Below the pieces are notes generated by a model. The model did no database searches and was not told where the DNA came from. It saw only the letters and a program-made list of their open reading frames with translations. This document shows positions 32,101 through 41,700 of a stretch of DNA of 54,309 nt, in pieces. A program made the translations under genes and the position numbers. The DNA is from Verrucomicrobiota bacterium (lineage in GTDB: Bacteria > Verrucomicrobiota > Verrucomicrobiia > Limisphaerales > JAEYXS01), in assembly GCA_023431185.1 (NCBI GenBank), contig JAEYXS010000095.1, forward strand, positions 1-54,309. The letters run 5' to 3'. How positions within the stretch are numbered: position 1 is the first letter of the stretch; each line of letters begins with the position of its first letter.

Positions 32101-34848
32101 TTCGATGAGATCCAGGACTTCGAGCATGACATGCGCAACGCATTTGGCGGCACCGGTTTTTTGACCAACGGCCAGTTCGCCGCCGTGAACACGCCCTTGG
32201 GCGCGCCGAAGGCCGGCCTTGATCCCGATCTGGACGCTCTCGCGGCGTATGTGAGCAGCCTGTTCGAGGAGACCGTCCCGCGCAGTCCGCACCGTGAACC
32301 CGATGGCAGCCTCAGTGCGGCGGCCCAAGCGGGGGCCACCGTCTTCGCCAATCTCCAATGCAATGCCTGCCATGCCGGGCCGTCCATGTCTGATACCACG
32401 CTGCATAACGTCGGCACTCTCCGCGCCAGTTCGGGGCAGCGATTGGGCCTGTCCTTGCCCGGCATCGAGACCCCGACTTTGCGTGGGCTCTGGAACACCG
32501 CACCGTACTTTCACGATGGTTCGGCACAATCGCTGGAAGAAGTTTTCGTGGTCGCCGGTGGGCAGACGTATCAGGCGGAGAACGCCGCGCGCAGTGGTGA
32601 TGCGGCGCTCCAGGAAGATTCGAACTTCGGTGTTTATGCGAACTATGACCGCACCGTGCGCAATCGTGCCCTGGTTGAGTTGCGTGAAACGGGCACGTTG
32701 ACCTTCAACGATGTGAATGGCGGCACGGGCGGACTTGGGGCGTTGGAAATCCGCTACAGCGCCTCGGGCTATTATGGCTTGATCGTACGCGTGAACGGGG
32801 TTGAGCAGAATGTCGCGCTACAGCCGACGGGGAATTATCCCAACTACCGCTTGATCGGCTGGTCCACCGTGCGGGTTGAGAACATCCAGTTGAATCCGGG
32901 GACGGCGAACACGATCGAGGTCATCAGCCAGCAGCAATATTTCGTCATCGGTGTCGATGAGATCACGGTATCGACCGCAGATGATCTGGCGCAGGCGCAA
33001 CCGCATCGCCAGGTGCTGGGTCTCTCCGAAACCGAACGCACGAACCTGCTGGCTTTCTTGCGCGAACTGGATGGCTCACCGGTGGATAACGGTCCGGTGC
33101 CGCCGCCTGCGGTCACGGTGAATGTGCCGCCAGAGGCGCAAGGCACGGGAATGAGCACGCGCTCCAAACTGCGCTTCACGGTGGAGTTCAATCGAACGGT
33201 GACTGGATTCGCCGACGAGGATTTAGTCGTGACCGGCAGCGCGCAACCGCAGGCGTTCCAAGTCATCGCTTTGAATCCCGGACAAAGCTATCTTGTGGAA
33301 GTCACCGGCATGTTGCGCGCGGGTGATGTTTCCGTGCAGGTGCTGGCGGGAGCCGCGACGGATGCGAATGGCATCCAGACGGTCGCCAACCCGACCGGTG
33401 TCGTGGCGTGGTCGCCTTTCATCGACGATCTCAGGCCGCTCAGTGATGAGTTTGAGAATCCAGCCACATTGGCCGGCTGGTCGCGGGTGAATACGGTGGA
33501 AGGCTGGAACGCCGATCAACTGGAACAATGGGACATCGGGACATCCCGCGCCGGGCACATGCGCCTGATGCCGCACACGGCCAGTTGGTATATGAATCTG
33601 CGGGCACCGCTGGTGTTCAAGGAAGTCACGGGAGATTTTGTGGCCACGGTGCGGGTGGATGTGCGCCGCCGGAACGGCCAGCCGGGCCGTCCGATAGCAG
33701 CCTACTCCTTTGGTGGTCTCATGGTCCGTGCGCCGCACAGTACGGTGGCCGCCGCGCCGAATCCCGGTGCTCCGGCGGCGACACGATTGAACTGGCCGCC
33801 GGATACTTACACGTCTGACTGGGAGCCGAACCAGGAAGACAATGTGTCCATCGCGCTGGGTTCCCCGTTCACCTGGCAAAACCCGGATGCGAACCAGTGG
33901 ACCGTGATGGCCTCGCAGACGGACGATGGTTATACGCTGAATTATTGGTCGCCCACGGGCGTGCCCTCCGGTGTCAGCGTGGTGACGTTACAAATCGTGC
34001 GGGTGGGTTCCACGTTGTTGCTGCTGCGCAAGCATGGTGATGGCCAATGGATCGTGGAGCAACGTTACGAACGTCCGGACATGCCGCCGACGGTACAGGT
34101 GGGAATGATGTCCGTGACGGATTACCAGGGCATCATGGACAACAATCTCTTCAGCGGGCAGAACGGCTGGGACTCGGCGTATCATCACAACCGCAACGTG
34201 ATCAGTGCCGCCAACGGATTCAGTTCCAATCCCGATCTGGTGGCGGATTTCGATTACTTCCGGCTCGCCCGTCCGGCCGAGGACCTGACGGCCGCGATGC
34301 TGCAAGCGGCCGGATTGACCAGTGCCGGGGCGGGGGTGCAAACCCTGGAAGGCACGGGCTTGGAGCAGTTCATCGGCGACCCGGCGGATCAGCCTTACCA
34401 GCCGTTCACGACGGGCGGAGCGATGACGTTTACGCAGTACGCGGTTTCACAAGGAGTCGCGGTGAATCCGCTGGCGGACCCGGATGGGGATGGGCAATCG
34501 AATTTTGCCGAGTGGGCCTTGGGTGGTACGGATCCGGGGGATGCGAGTGAAGCGCCGGTGGTTATCCACTCCAGCTATGTGGAGGAAGGGCAGACTTGGC
34601 TGGTGCTGACGCATCTGCGGTTGAGCGGCGGGGTCACGAATGGGGGGATGTATGAGAACGGGGGGGCGGTTTATGAAGTGCGCGGGAGTGAGGATTTGAT
34701 GGAGTGGGGAGTCATGCCAACAACGGCACCGTTACCCGCAGGCTTGCCGGCAGCACCGACGGGTTATGAATGGGCGAGTTTCCGGTTGGCCATTCCGGTG
34801 GCGACGAATGGGCAAGGGTTCTTGCGGTTCCGTTTGTCGGGAGAATAA
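29122..34848 (+). CDS. Giant secreted multidomain di-heme cytochrome c peroxidase-like protein
   Basis: The product has 1908 residues. The start at 29122 has an ideal site (AGAGGGTGAG) and opens a signal peptide (1-26). In order: an LVIVD-like propeller (about 60-350; VATYDISDPANPQ, VVDVTDPANLR), an SbsA/Big-type Ig domain (356-463), a PKD domain (467-557; SATDAEGD, YRFDFADG), a YVTN propeller (570-910), and a di-heme cytochrome peroxidase/MauG-like region with CATCH (948-952), CNACH (1080-1084) and TLRGLWNTAPYFHDGS. A CBM6/35-like domain (about 1147-1284) is inserted before the last cytochrome helix, which resumes at QPHRQVLGLSETERTNLL. Then come an Ig-like domain (1331-1432), a DUF1349-like sandwich (1440-1717) and a tail with DPDGDGQSNFAEW. 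It is probably cell-surface or secreted and acts in oxidative modification of a polymer; the substrate is unknown. Confidence 0.87.
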   Translation: MKIKVVSMVLLGLVLNGWLLVQHALGQGFPNVERTPGELLTPLLEHMQGRTAIIAYHNGWLYTSPESPDSLPGSDIQARRWNLADLENIQIELLGTSPQAVNAHGWLKVGDTLLLGGNGQWGQDWAFRALAPGVNERGPIAAPNGIGVRGSVYFPWFVDQTFWSYSPVDGNASLWLRGQQLSSWDHLGLTGVIGHPFIVGNLLIFASDQSRTGVATYDISDPANPQLLDVLKTGGPGGYWPELWGGDGKLYVVFPYRTGGHGMRVVDVTDPANLRFLADVPLPGAEPMYVQFQDEYAFLGSHKVDMRTFQSVLSFDAAGTGVDTSQYLLPLGNLLVTGGAAPNQGLAVWAHQAAPDTRGPSVGYHIPRAGQTNYPVGSPITLLIHETIESQTITVGTNFIVRPVGGEAIPGIVAFAFDQILTFTPDQPLQADTTYEVVIPEGGILDAAGNGIEGYSFTFSTGGSVLGNTTPQITSFTATPYPVEPGQTVTFNASATDAEGDGLEYRFDFADGTERTPWSDVTAGQHAYVAAGHYQAKVQVRDAAGSMSTRAITVTVLEAIPGAARPAASSQIIVDGDGRTVWTVNPDNNSIRSVNADTLVAGAEIAVGADPRSVALDASGNLWVICHDADRIDIVSGGVLVQSLPLAYGSAPFGIVMSPDGGTAYVSLYGSGRLARFDTVTRAQTGSLALGPTPRALAINADGSRVFVSRFISPANRGEVWEVDTSTFTLARTLVIPKFGDSGHRDGTADGKGVANYLAGLALSPEGTQLIVAANKMNTDRGALTDDDLDSDNTVRNIVVIFDVASGLMADALDIDNSDSASAVAFSPLGDYFMVTMQGNNAVTIFDRLAVNNEAGLGGLVARQAVGNAPQGVAFDATSGRAFVKNFMGRSITALDMNALFQTGSLNVPSETINTVAVELLSPTVLQGKRIFYNASDLRMSAEGYISCATCHNDGGHDGRVWDFTGRGEGLRNTITLLGRSGTGHGNVHWTANFDEIQDFEHDMRNAFGGTGFLTNGQFAAVNTPLGAPKAGLDPDLDALAAYVSSLFEETVPRSPHREPDGSLSAAAQAGATVFANLQCNACHAGPSMSDTTLHNVGTLRASSGQRLGLSLPGIETPTLRGLWNTAPYFHDGSAQSLEEVFVVAGGQTYQAENAARSGDAALQEDSNFGVYANYDRTVRNRALVELRETGTLTFNDVNGGTGGLGALEIRYSASGYYGLIVRVNGVEQNVALQPTGNYPNYRLIGWSTVRVENIQLNPGTANTIEVISQQQYFVIGVDEITVSTADDLAQAQPHRQVLGLSETERTNLLAFLRELDGSPVDNGPVPPPAVTVNVPPEAQGTGMSTRSKLRFTVEFNRTVTGFADEDLVVTGSAQPQAFQVIALNPGQSYLVEVTGMLRAGDVSVQVLAGAATDANGIQTVANPTGVVAWSPFIDDLRPLSDEFENPATLAGWSRVNTVEGWNADQLEQWDIGTSRAGHMRLMPHTASWYMNLRAPLVFKEVTGDFVATVRVDVRRRNGQPGRPIAAYSFGGLMVRAPHSTVAAAPNPGAPAATRLNWPPDTYTSDWEPNQEDNVSIALGSPFTWQNPDANQWTVMASQTDDGYTLNYWSPTGVPSGVSVVTLQIVRVGSTLLLLRKHGDGQWIVEQRYERPDMPPTVQVGMMSVTDYQGIMDNNLFSGQNGWDSAYHHNRNVISAANGFSSNPDLVADFDYFRLARPAEDLTAAMLQAAGLTSAGAGVQTLEGTGLEQFIGDPADQPYQPFTTGGAMTFTQYAVSQGVAVNPLADPDGDGQSNFAEWALGGTDPGDASEAPVVIHSSYVEEGQTWLVLTHLRLSGGVTNGGMYENGGAVYEVRGSEDLMEWGVMPTTAPLPAGLPAAPTGYEWASFRLAIPVATNGQGFLRFRLSGE

Positions 34849-35203
34849 CGCCCTTTGAGCTTGGGCTGTGGCTGGAAAGTTGGAACGTTTTCAACCGTCA
34901 CTACGTAACGAAGCAGTATTGGGAGGCTGATACCATAGATTCCAGCCACCATTTGCCAGCGGGTATCCGCTGCGCGAACAAGGGCAGGGGCGGGAGTGAG
35001 AAGGCGGATAATATTTGAAAATATTTTACCCCCTGTGCCTATGGATGTCACAGGGGGGGTGAAAAAACGGGAGGCAAATGAAGACGTTGAACAGAAAGAA
35101 AAGGCGGGAAGGGGGTAGGGATTTTCAGCAGTGCTCTTGGGGGGGATCCGTAATGGGCGGGCTTGACGATAGTTGCCGAGGGCCTAGTCTCGGCGTCCTA
35201 ATC
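34849..35203. other. Long leader/intergenic region before the PVC dehydrogenase (355 bp)
   Basis: No convincing gene is present. It contains AATATTTGAAAATATT-type symmetry (about 35010-35026), the strong hairpin at 35029-35057, and GGGAGG with good spacing before an ATG at 35078. That ATG is in frame with the dehydrogenase and would add 42 residues, but the added sequence is highly charged and not signal-like. GCCGAG (35175-35180) pairs with CTCGGC (35189-35194) close to the preferred start. TTGACG (35163-35168) could be a -35 box, but the matching -10 is poor. Confidence 0.55.
35029..35057 (+). promoter_or_regulatory. Strong hairpin in the dehydrogenase leader
   Basis: CCCCCTGTG (35029-35037) pairs perfectly with CACAGGGGG (35049-35057) around an 11-nt loop. 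The flanks TTTT and GAAAAAA extend it with a small bulge. There is no T run on either strand in terminator position. It lies just before the GGGAGG ribosome-binding-like motif at about 35070, so it could control translation or be a dispersed palindrome. Confidence 0.5.
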
Positions 35204-37828
35204 ATGAAATTTGCCGCTACGCCGATAGCCGCTTTTTTGCTGGCGACCGCTGGTTTGACCCAAGCCGCAGAGCCTTTCAATCCCGCCGGGCCGTTTCCCA
35301 TGCTTTCACCGGCAGAGATGCTCAAGACGATGCAGATGCCGACGGGGTATCGCATGGAGCTGGTGGTAGGTGAGCCGCATATCAAGGAGCCGGTGGTGGC
35401 GGCGTTCGACGGGAATGGACGGATGTTCGTGGCGGAGATGCGTACGTACATGCAGGACATCGATGCGACGGGGGAGGATGATCCGACGAGCCAGGTCTCG
35501 TTGCACTGGTCGAGCAAGGGGGATGGGAATTTCGACAAACACAGCGTGTTCATCGACAAGCTGGTGTTGCCGCGCATGATCTTGCCGCTGGGCAAGGGGG
35601 AATTGCTGGTGAACGAGACGCACACGCAGGACATCTATCTCTACCGCGATACGAATGGAGACGGGGTGTCCGATGAGAAGAAGCTGTGGTATGCGGGCGG
35701 CAAGCGGGGCGGGAACATGGAGCATCAGCAGAGCGGACTGATCTGGGGCCTCGACAACTGGATGTACATGGCGGTGAACAACTGGCGGCTGCGCTGGCAG
35801 GGTTACGACCAGCCGCCGTTGAAAGAATCCACGCCGGGCAATGGCGGGCAGTGGGGATTGACGCAGGATGATCTCGGCAAACCGTGGATCGTGAATGCGG
35901 GCGGTGAACGTGGGCCGCTGAACTTCCAGACGCATTTTCTGTATGGCAATTTTAATACGAAGAGCCAGTTCGTGGATGATTTCGCCATTGTGTGGCCGCT
36001 GGTGGGGCTGGCGGACGTGCAGGGCGGTACGAGCCGGTTCCGGCCGGAAGACGGGACGTTGAATCATTTCTCGGCGACATGCGGGCAGGAGATCTTTCGT
36101 GGGGATCGTTTGCCGGCCGATATCCGCGGGGATCTGATCTTTTCCGAGCCGGTGGGTCGGTTGATCCGGCGGACGAAGATCGAGGTGAAGGAGGGGCTGA
36201 CGTATCTGAGCAACCCGTATCCGAAAGCGGAATTCATCCGTTCAAAGGACCCGAATTTCCGGGTGGTGAACGCGAACACGGCTCCGGATGGAACATTGTA
36301 TCTGGTGGACATGTACCGTGGCATCATTCAGGAGGGGAATTGGACCAAGCCGGGAAGTTATCTGCGCGGTGCGATATTGAAGCATGGTCTGGAAAAGAAC
36401 ATAGGCCATGGGCGCATCTGGCGGGTGGCGCACAAGGATTTCAAGCCGGGCCCGCAACCGCGGATGTATGAGGAAACACCGGCGCAACTGGTGGCGCATC
36501 TGACGCACCCGAACGGCTGGTGGCGCGATACGGCACAGAAGCTGATCGTCTTGAAGAATGACAAGTCAGTGGTGCCCGCGCTGATGAAGCTGGCGAAGGA
36601 GAATGCGAATCCGCTGACGCGCATTCATGCGCTGTGGACGCTGGAGGGATTGAACGCGCTTACGCCGGAACTCGTGCGGGAGAAGTTGAAGGATACGAAT
36701 CCGCAAGTGCGCTCCGCAGCGATCCGCGCGAGTGAGACGCTCTACAAGGCGGGTGAGAAGGCGCTGGAGAAGGAGGTGGCGGGGATGTTGAAGGATGCCG
36801 ACGCCAACGTGGCCATCCAGGCACTGGCCACGTCGAAGCTGCTTAATTTTCCCGAAGCCAAGGCGATGATCCAGGCGAGTGCGCTGGGGACGAACTCGGC
36901 AGCAGGGTTGCGGGAGATCGCGATGCAGATGCTTGCCCCGGCACGTTCGTGGGGCAGGGAATACTCGGCGACAGAGAAGAAATTGCTGGAGCGAGGGGAT
37001 GAGATATTCAAGGAGCTGTGCTTCGCGTGCCACAATCCGGATGGCAAGGGAACGCCCATCGAGGGCAAGCCGGGATTGACGCTGGCACCGCCGCTGGCGG
37101 GTTCACGCACGGTCACGGGGCACAAGGACGGATTGATCCATGTCTTGCTGAAGGGCATGGCCGGACCGATCAACGGCAAAGTGTATGAATCGCTCATGGT
37201 GCCGATGGAGAGCAATGACGACGAATGGATCGCAGCGATCGCATCGTATGTGCGGAACAGTTTCGGCAACCGCTCCAGCACAGTGACGCCGCAAGAGGTC
37301 GCGAAAGTGCGCGCAGAATCCAAGGCGCGCACGGAGCCGTGGACGATCGAGGAATTGATGGCGGTCTTGCCGCAAGCACCGTTGGGCGGGCGCAACAAGT
37401 GGAAGCTGACGGCGAGCCATAACGTGAAGAATTTGGACAAGTGCTTGGATGGAAATCCGACGTCGCGCTGGGATACGAGCGCCTTCCAGGTGCCGGGCAT
37501 GTGGTTGCAGGTGGAGTTGCCGAAGGAGACGGACATCGCGGGGCTGGTGCTGAATACGGCGGGTTCAGCGGGGGATTACCCGCGCGGTTACGAAGTGCGC
37601 GTCTCGCTGGACGGCAAGGAGTGGGGCAAGCCGGTGGTCACGGGCAAGGGGACAACGGCGATGACGGAGATCCAGTTCGCACCGATGAAAGCGAAGTTCA
37701 TCCGCATCGATCAGACGGGCGAAGTGAAGGGACTTTTCTGGAGCATCCATGAGCTGGATATCCTAGAACCGCCGAGCAAGAAGGTGATCAAAGCGACGGT
37801 GAAAAAGGCGGGCGAGAGTTTTGAGTAA
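35204..37828 (+). CDS. PVC-type heme dehydrogenase with HEAT, cytochrome c and F5/8 type C domains
   Basis: This 874-residue exported protein has a signal peptide (1-22, cleavage near TQA-AE). The PVC membrane-bound dehydrogenase propeller (about 40-420) includes MPTGYRMELVVGEP, NGRMFVAEM, YRDTNGDGVSDEKK, IWGLDNWMYMA and APDGTLYLVDMYRGII. HEAT-like helices (about 430-585) and a cytochrome c domain with CFACH (606-610) and HNPDGKGTP follow. The C-terminus is an F5/8 type C (discoidin-like) domain (about 735-865; LDGNPTSRWDTS, YEVRVSLDGKEWG, KFIRIDQTG), suggesting carbohydrate or surface binding. The start at 35204 directly precedes the signal peptide; an in-frame ATG at 35078 has a better ribosome-binding motif. 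Substrate and electron acceptor are unknown. It is convergent with the AraC gene. Confidence 0.87.
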   Translation: MKFAATPIAAFLLATAGLTQAAEPFNPAGPFPMLSPAEMLKTMQMPTGYRMELVVGEPHIKEPVVAAFDGNGRMFVAEMRTYMQDIDATGEDDPTSQVSLHWSSKGDGNFDKHSVFIDKLVLPRMILPLGKGELLVNETHTQDIYLYRDTNGDGVSDEKKLWYAGGKRGGNMEHQQSGLIWGLDNWMYMAVNNWRLRWQGYDQPPLKESTPGNGGQWGLTQDDLGKPWIVNAGGERGPLNFQTHFLYGNFNTKSQFVDDFAIVWPLVGLADVQGGTSRFRPEDGTLNHFSATCGQEIFRGDRLPADIRGDLIFSEPVGRLIRRTKIEVKEGLTYLSNPYPKAEFIRSKDPNFRVVNANTAPDGTLYLVDMYRGIIQEGNWTKPGSYLRGAILKHGLEKNIGHGRIWRVAHKDFKPGPQPRMYEETPAQLVAHLTHPNGWWRDTAQKLIVLKNDKSVVPALMKLAKENANPLTRIHALWTLEGLNALTPELVREKLKDTNPQVRSAAIRASETLYKAGEKALEKEVAGMLKDADANVAIQALATSKLLNFPEAKAMIQASALGTNSAAGLREIAMQMLAPARSWGREYSATEKKLLERGDEIFKELCFACHNPDGKGTPIEGKPGLTLAPPLAGSRTVTGHKDGLIHVLLKGMAGPINGKVYESLMVPMESNDDEWIAAIASYVRNSFGNRSSTVTPQEVAKVRAESKARTEPWTIEELMAVLPQAPLGGRNKWKLTASHNVKNLDKCLDGNPTSRWDTSAFQVPGMWLQVELPKETDIAGLVLNTAGSAGDYPRGYEVRVSLDGKEWGKPVVTGKGTTAMTEIQFAPMKAKFIRIDQTGEVKGLFWSIHELDILEPPSKKVIKATVKKAGESFE

Positions 37829-37838
37829 AGGAGAATGA

Positions 37839-38714
37839 TCAGAGGACGGATTGCAGGCTGGTGGTCTCGCGGCGACGAAATTCGCGAGGAGTGACGCCGG
37901 TGAGCTGCTTGAAGTCCTTGCTGAAGAAGAAGCGGTCGGAGTAGCCGACCTGTTCGGCGATCTCCTTCACGGCATCGGAGGTCTCGACAAGGCGGCGCTT
38001 GGCCTGGTTGATGCGCTCGCGGCGGAGCCAGTCGATGGGGCTGGTGCCGAAGGCGGCCTTGAAAACGCGGCTGAAGTGGGAGGCGCTCATGCCGGCGAGT
38101 TTCGCGAGATCCGCGACGCGGTGGCGCTCGAAGTAGAAGAGCTTCATGCGCTCCACGGGAGCACGGAGAGCGGGCGGGACATTGGGAGTGGCCGAAGCGG
38201 GTTCCCGCAGGCGGGCGCAGAAGGCGAGGGCGATGAGCTGGCCGACGGCGGCATGGATGAGCGCCGGGGCCTCGGGAGCATCGCCCGGCATGAGACGGAA
38301 AATTTCACGGTAAAGAGGAGCGGCGGCAGTATGGTCAAAGTCAGAGAACACGGGGGATCCGGTGACGGCAAGGAGATCGCACATGCGGGCGAGGCGGGGG
38401 CCTTCGATGCGTACCCAATAGACTTCCCAGGCATCGTGCTTAACCGAGCCGTGCTCATGCGGATGGTGGCAATTGATCCACACAAATTGGCCCGGATCAA
38501 CGTCATGCACCGCTCCCGCGATACGGACGTAACCGCGGCCACGCAGACAAAGGATGAGTTCGTGACCGGGAAAATGATTTCGCTGGATGCGGTGATCAGG
38601 AGCCCCGATCAGATGGCCCGCCCGAGGGACGGTATAAAACACCTCCTGATGCACCGGGTTCGGGGTGGCGAACAGGGACACTGGGAAAAGGCTTTTTGCA
38701 GGCGGCTGGCGCAT
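37839..38714 (-). CDS. AraC family transcriptional regulator
   Basis: The product has 291 residues from the ATG at 38714; a TTG five codons earlier is an alternative start. The N-terminal cupin-type ligand-binding domain (about 25-175) has HELILCLRGRGYVRIAG and PGQFVWINCHHPHEH. The C-terminal double HTH (about 190-285) has VADLAKLAGMSASHFSRVFK, the family core IKEIAEQVGYSD-like sequence, and FFSKDFKQLTGVTPREFRR. Arabinose/rhamnose-type regulators on this plan bind a sugar and activate neighbouring genes. Its start lies 62 bp from the divergent PSD1 gene at 38777, so the run 38777-45603 is the natural candidate target. The convergent dehydrogenase ends 10 bp away. Confidence 0.9.
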   Translation of the reverse strand: MRQPPAKSLFPVSLFATPNPVHQEVFYTVPRAGHLIGAPDHRIQRNHFPGHELILCLRGRGYVRIAGAVHDVDPGQFVWINCHHPHEHGSVKHDAWEVYWVRIEGPRLARMCDLLAVTGSPVFSDFDHTAAAPLYREIFRLMPGDAPEAPALIHAAVGQLIALAFCARLREPASATPNVPPALRAPVERMKLFYFERHRVADLAKLAGMSASHFSRVFKAAFGTSPIDWLRRERINQAKRRLVETSDAVKEIAEQVGYSDRFFFSKDFKQLTGVTPREFRRRETTSLQSVL

Positions 38715-38776
38715 AGGCGGATAATACAACTTTATCGTCAGGACGCTCCATTTATTTTTCTGAGAAAGGGGGCATT

Positions 38777-41700
38777 ATGGGGAGAATGAAGTCACGCATC
38801 GTATTCCAGGTCTGGGCGGCTGCGCTCATGCTGGCAACGGCTTTGCCCGTCGTGTCGGCGGAGCCGGTCAGTTTCAGTCGTGACGTTTTGCCCATCCTGT
38901 CTGATAAGTGTTTTGCCTGCCATGGGCCTGATGCGGCGCACGCCAAAGGGGGGCTGCGGCTGGATCAGAAGGACAGCGCCACCAAGCCGGCGAAGTCGGG
39001 CGCCGTCGCCATCACGCCGGGCAAAGTGAAGGAGAGCGAGTTGATCGCGCGCATCCTGACCACGGATGAGGATGACCTGATGCCGCCGCCGAGTTCGCAT
39101 AAGGCGCGACTCACGCCGCAGCAGGCTGGGATTCTACAACGCTGGATCGAACAGGGGGCAGTGTGGGGGAAGCATTGGGCTTTTGAGAAGCCAGTCCGCC
39201 CGTCAGTGCCCAAGGGTGTCGTGCACCCGGTGGACGCCTTTGTGCGGCAACGGCTGGCCGTGGAAAAATTGAAGCCCGCTCCGGAAGCGGCGAAGCACAC
39301 GTTACTCCGCCGGGTCTCGTTTGATCTCACCGGATTGCCGCCGACCCCGGAGGAAGTGGACGCGTTTGTGAAGGACCGGTCACCCGACGCCTTCCAGAAA
39401 GCGGTGAAACGGCTGCTGGCATCCGAACATTTCGGCGAGCGCATGGCGATGTGGTGGCTGGACGCGGCGCGGTATTCGGACACCGATGGTTTCCAACAGG
39501 ATGACACGCGCACGAACTGGGCGTGGCGTGATTGGGTGGTCGGTGCGTTCAACCGAAACATGCCTTTCGACCAGTTCACACGCGAGCAATTCGCAGGTGA
39601 TCTGCTGCCCAATGCCACGCCGGAACAAATCCTGGCGACGGCGTTTCATCGCAATCACATGACGAACGGCGAGGGCGGTCGTGATCCGGAGGAGTCGCGC
39701 ATCGACTACGTGTTGGACCGCGTGAACACGATGGGCACGGTGTGGCTGGGGTTGACGCTCGGCTGCACGCAATGCCACACGCACAAGTATGACCCCATCT
39801 CGCACGCGGACTATTATCAACTGACGGCGTTCTTCAACAGCATCGACGAGGACGGCAAGGCGGGCAAAGCGGCGAAGCCGTATCTCGCCTACCAATCACC
39901 CTTGGCCGAACGTGCGGTGAAGGAAGCGCAGCAGCTGGTGGATGCACGCAAGCCGCGTGAAGCCCAGGCGCGCAAGGTGGCGGAAGAACCGTTCGCGAAA
40001 TGGCTGAAAGAGCAAGCAGCAATGGTGAAGAATGGGTTCAACGCCTGGCATGTCTTGAAGGCGACGGAGCTGGAATCCATCGAGGGCACGAAGCTGACAC
40101 AAGAGGTCAATGGGGCAGTGCTGGCGAGCGGGCCGAATCCGAATCACGATGATTATCGCCTCATGGCACCGGTGAAACTATCGCGTGTGACCGGTATCAA
40201 ACTGGAAGTGCTGCCCCATGCAGCGAATACGGGCAGCGGCGTTTCACGCGGCAAGTCGGGTGAGTTCATTTTGACGGATATCAAAGTGCAGGTGCGGCGG
40301 ACGGGCAGTTCGCAGATCCGTGACATCGCGGTGGCGGACGCAGTAGCTTCCGCGGAGACGGATCAGAAACAAGCGCGCGAATACGGCAGCATCAAGGGCG
40401 TGCTCGATGATGATCCGCGCAACGGCTGGACGACGAAAGGTCTGGAGCAGAAGGAGGCGCGCACGGCGGTATTCGCACTGGCTGAACCGCTGGTGATGGA
40501 AGCAGATGAAGAGATCGTGTTCGAATTGCGCCATCGTTCGACCTTGGGCGATGCAAACATCGGCTATTTCCGCGTATCGGTGACGGATCAGGCGGGTTCG
40601 GCGATTCGCAGTGTAGAGCCTGCGCCCTTGGAGCAGTTGGCCAAGGCGAACGTGGATGATCTGGCGAAGCTGGATGAAAAATTGCGCGGCAAACTCTTTG
40701 AGCAATTCCTGGCTGATCATGCGCCGTATCAGGTGGAGAAGAAGTTGCTGGAACGCGCGAACAAACAGTTGAGCGAGGTGAAATCGGCGGCGGGAAAACT
40801 AAATGTGATGGTGCTGGCAGAGAAGAAGGAAGCGCGTGATACGCATGTGCTGATCCGTGGCGTGTGGGATAACAAAGGTGAGAAAGTGCAGCGTGGTGTG
40901 CCCGCAGCAGTGGCAGATTGGCCAGCGAACGAAGAGAAGACGCGGTTAGGATTGGCAAACTGGCTTGTCTCACGTGACAACCCGCTCACCGCACGGGTGA
41001 TGGTGAATAATCTCTGGCAGATGCTGTTCGGTGCCGGACTGGTGCGCACGCCGGAGGATTTCGGTTTGCAGGGAGATCGGCCGACGCATCCTGAATTGTT
41101 GGACTGGCTCGCGGTCGAGTTCATGGAGAGCGGCTGGGATGTGAAGCACATGCTGGAGCTGATGGCCACGAGTGCGACCTATCGGCAAAGCTCGGTGGTA
41201 AGCGAAGCTCTGCTGATGCGTGACCCGGAGAACAAATTGCTGGCGCGTGGAGCTCGTTACCGTCTGCCGAGCTGGATGTTGCGGGATGCGGCTTTGCGCG
41301 GCAGTGGCTTGATGAATGAATCCCTGGGTGGACCGCCAGTGCGTCCCTATCAGCCGGAGGGAGTGTGGGAGGAAATCTTCATGGGGCGGTTCCGTTATGA
41401 ACCGAGCGAGGGCACAGCGCAGTATCGGCGCACGCTGTATGCGTTCTGGCGTCGCTCCATCGCGCCGACGTTCTTGTTCGATTCCGCGCAACGTCGCGTG
41501 TGTGAAGTGCGGACGCCCCGCACGAATACGCCTTTGCAAGCGCTTACATTAATGAATGACCAGAGCTATCTGGAAGCTGGTCGTGCGCTGGCGATCAAGG
41601 CGGTGCAAGTGTCGGGCAAGCCCGAAGAACGTATCGCGGACATGATGAAGCGGATGGTTTCGCGTGCGCCATCCAGCAAGGAGGCAGCGGTGTTGAAACG

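Noticed and set aside
35029..35057. Known riboswitch in the dehydrogenase leader
   Set aside because: The hairpin stands alone and I could not match it to conserved elements of any riboswitch class.
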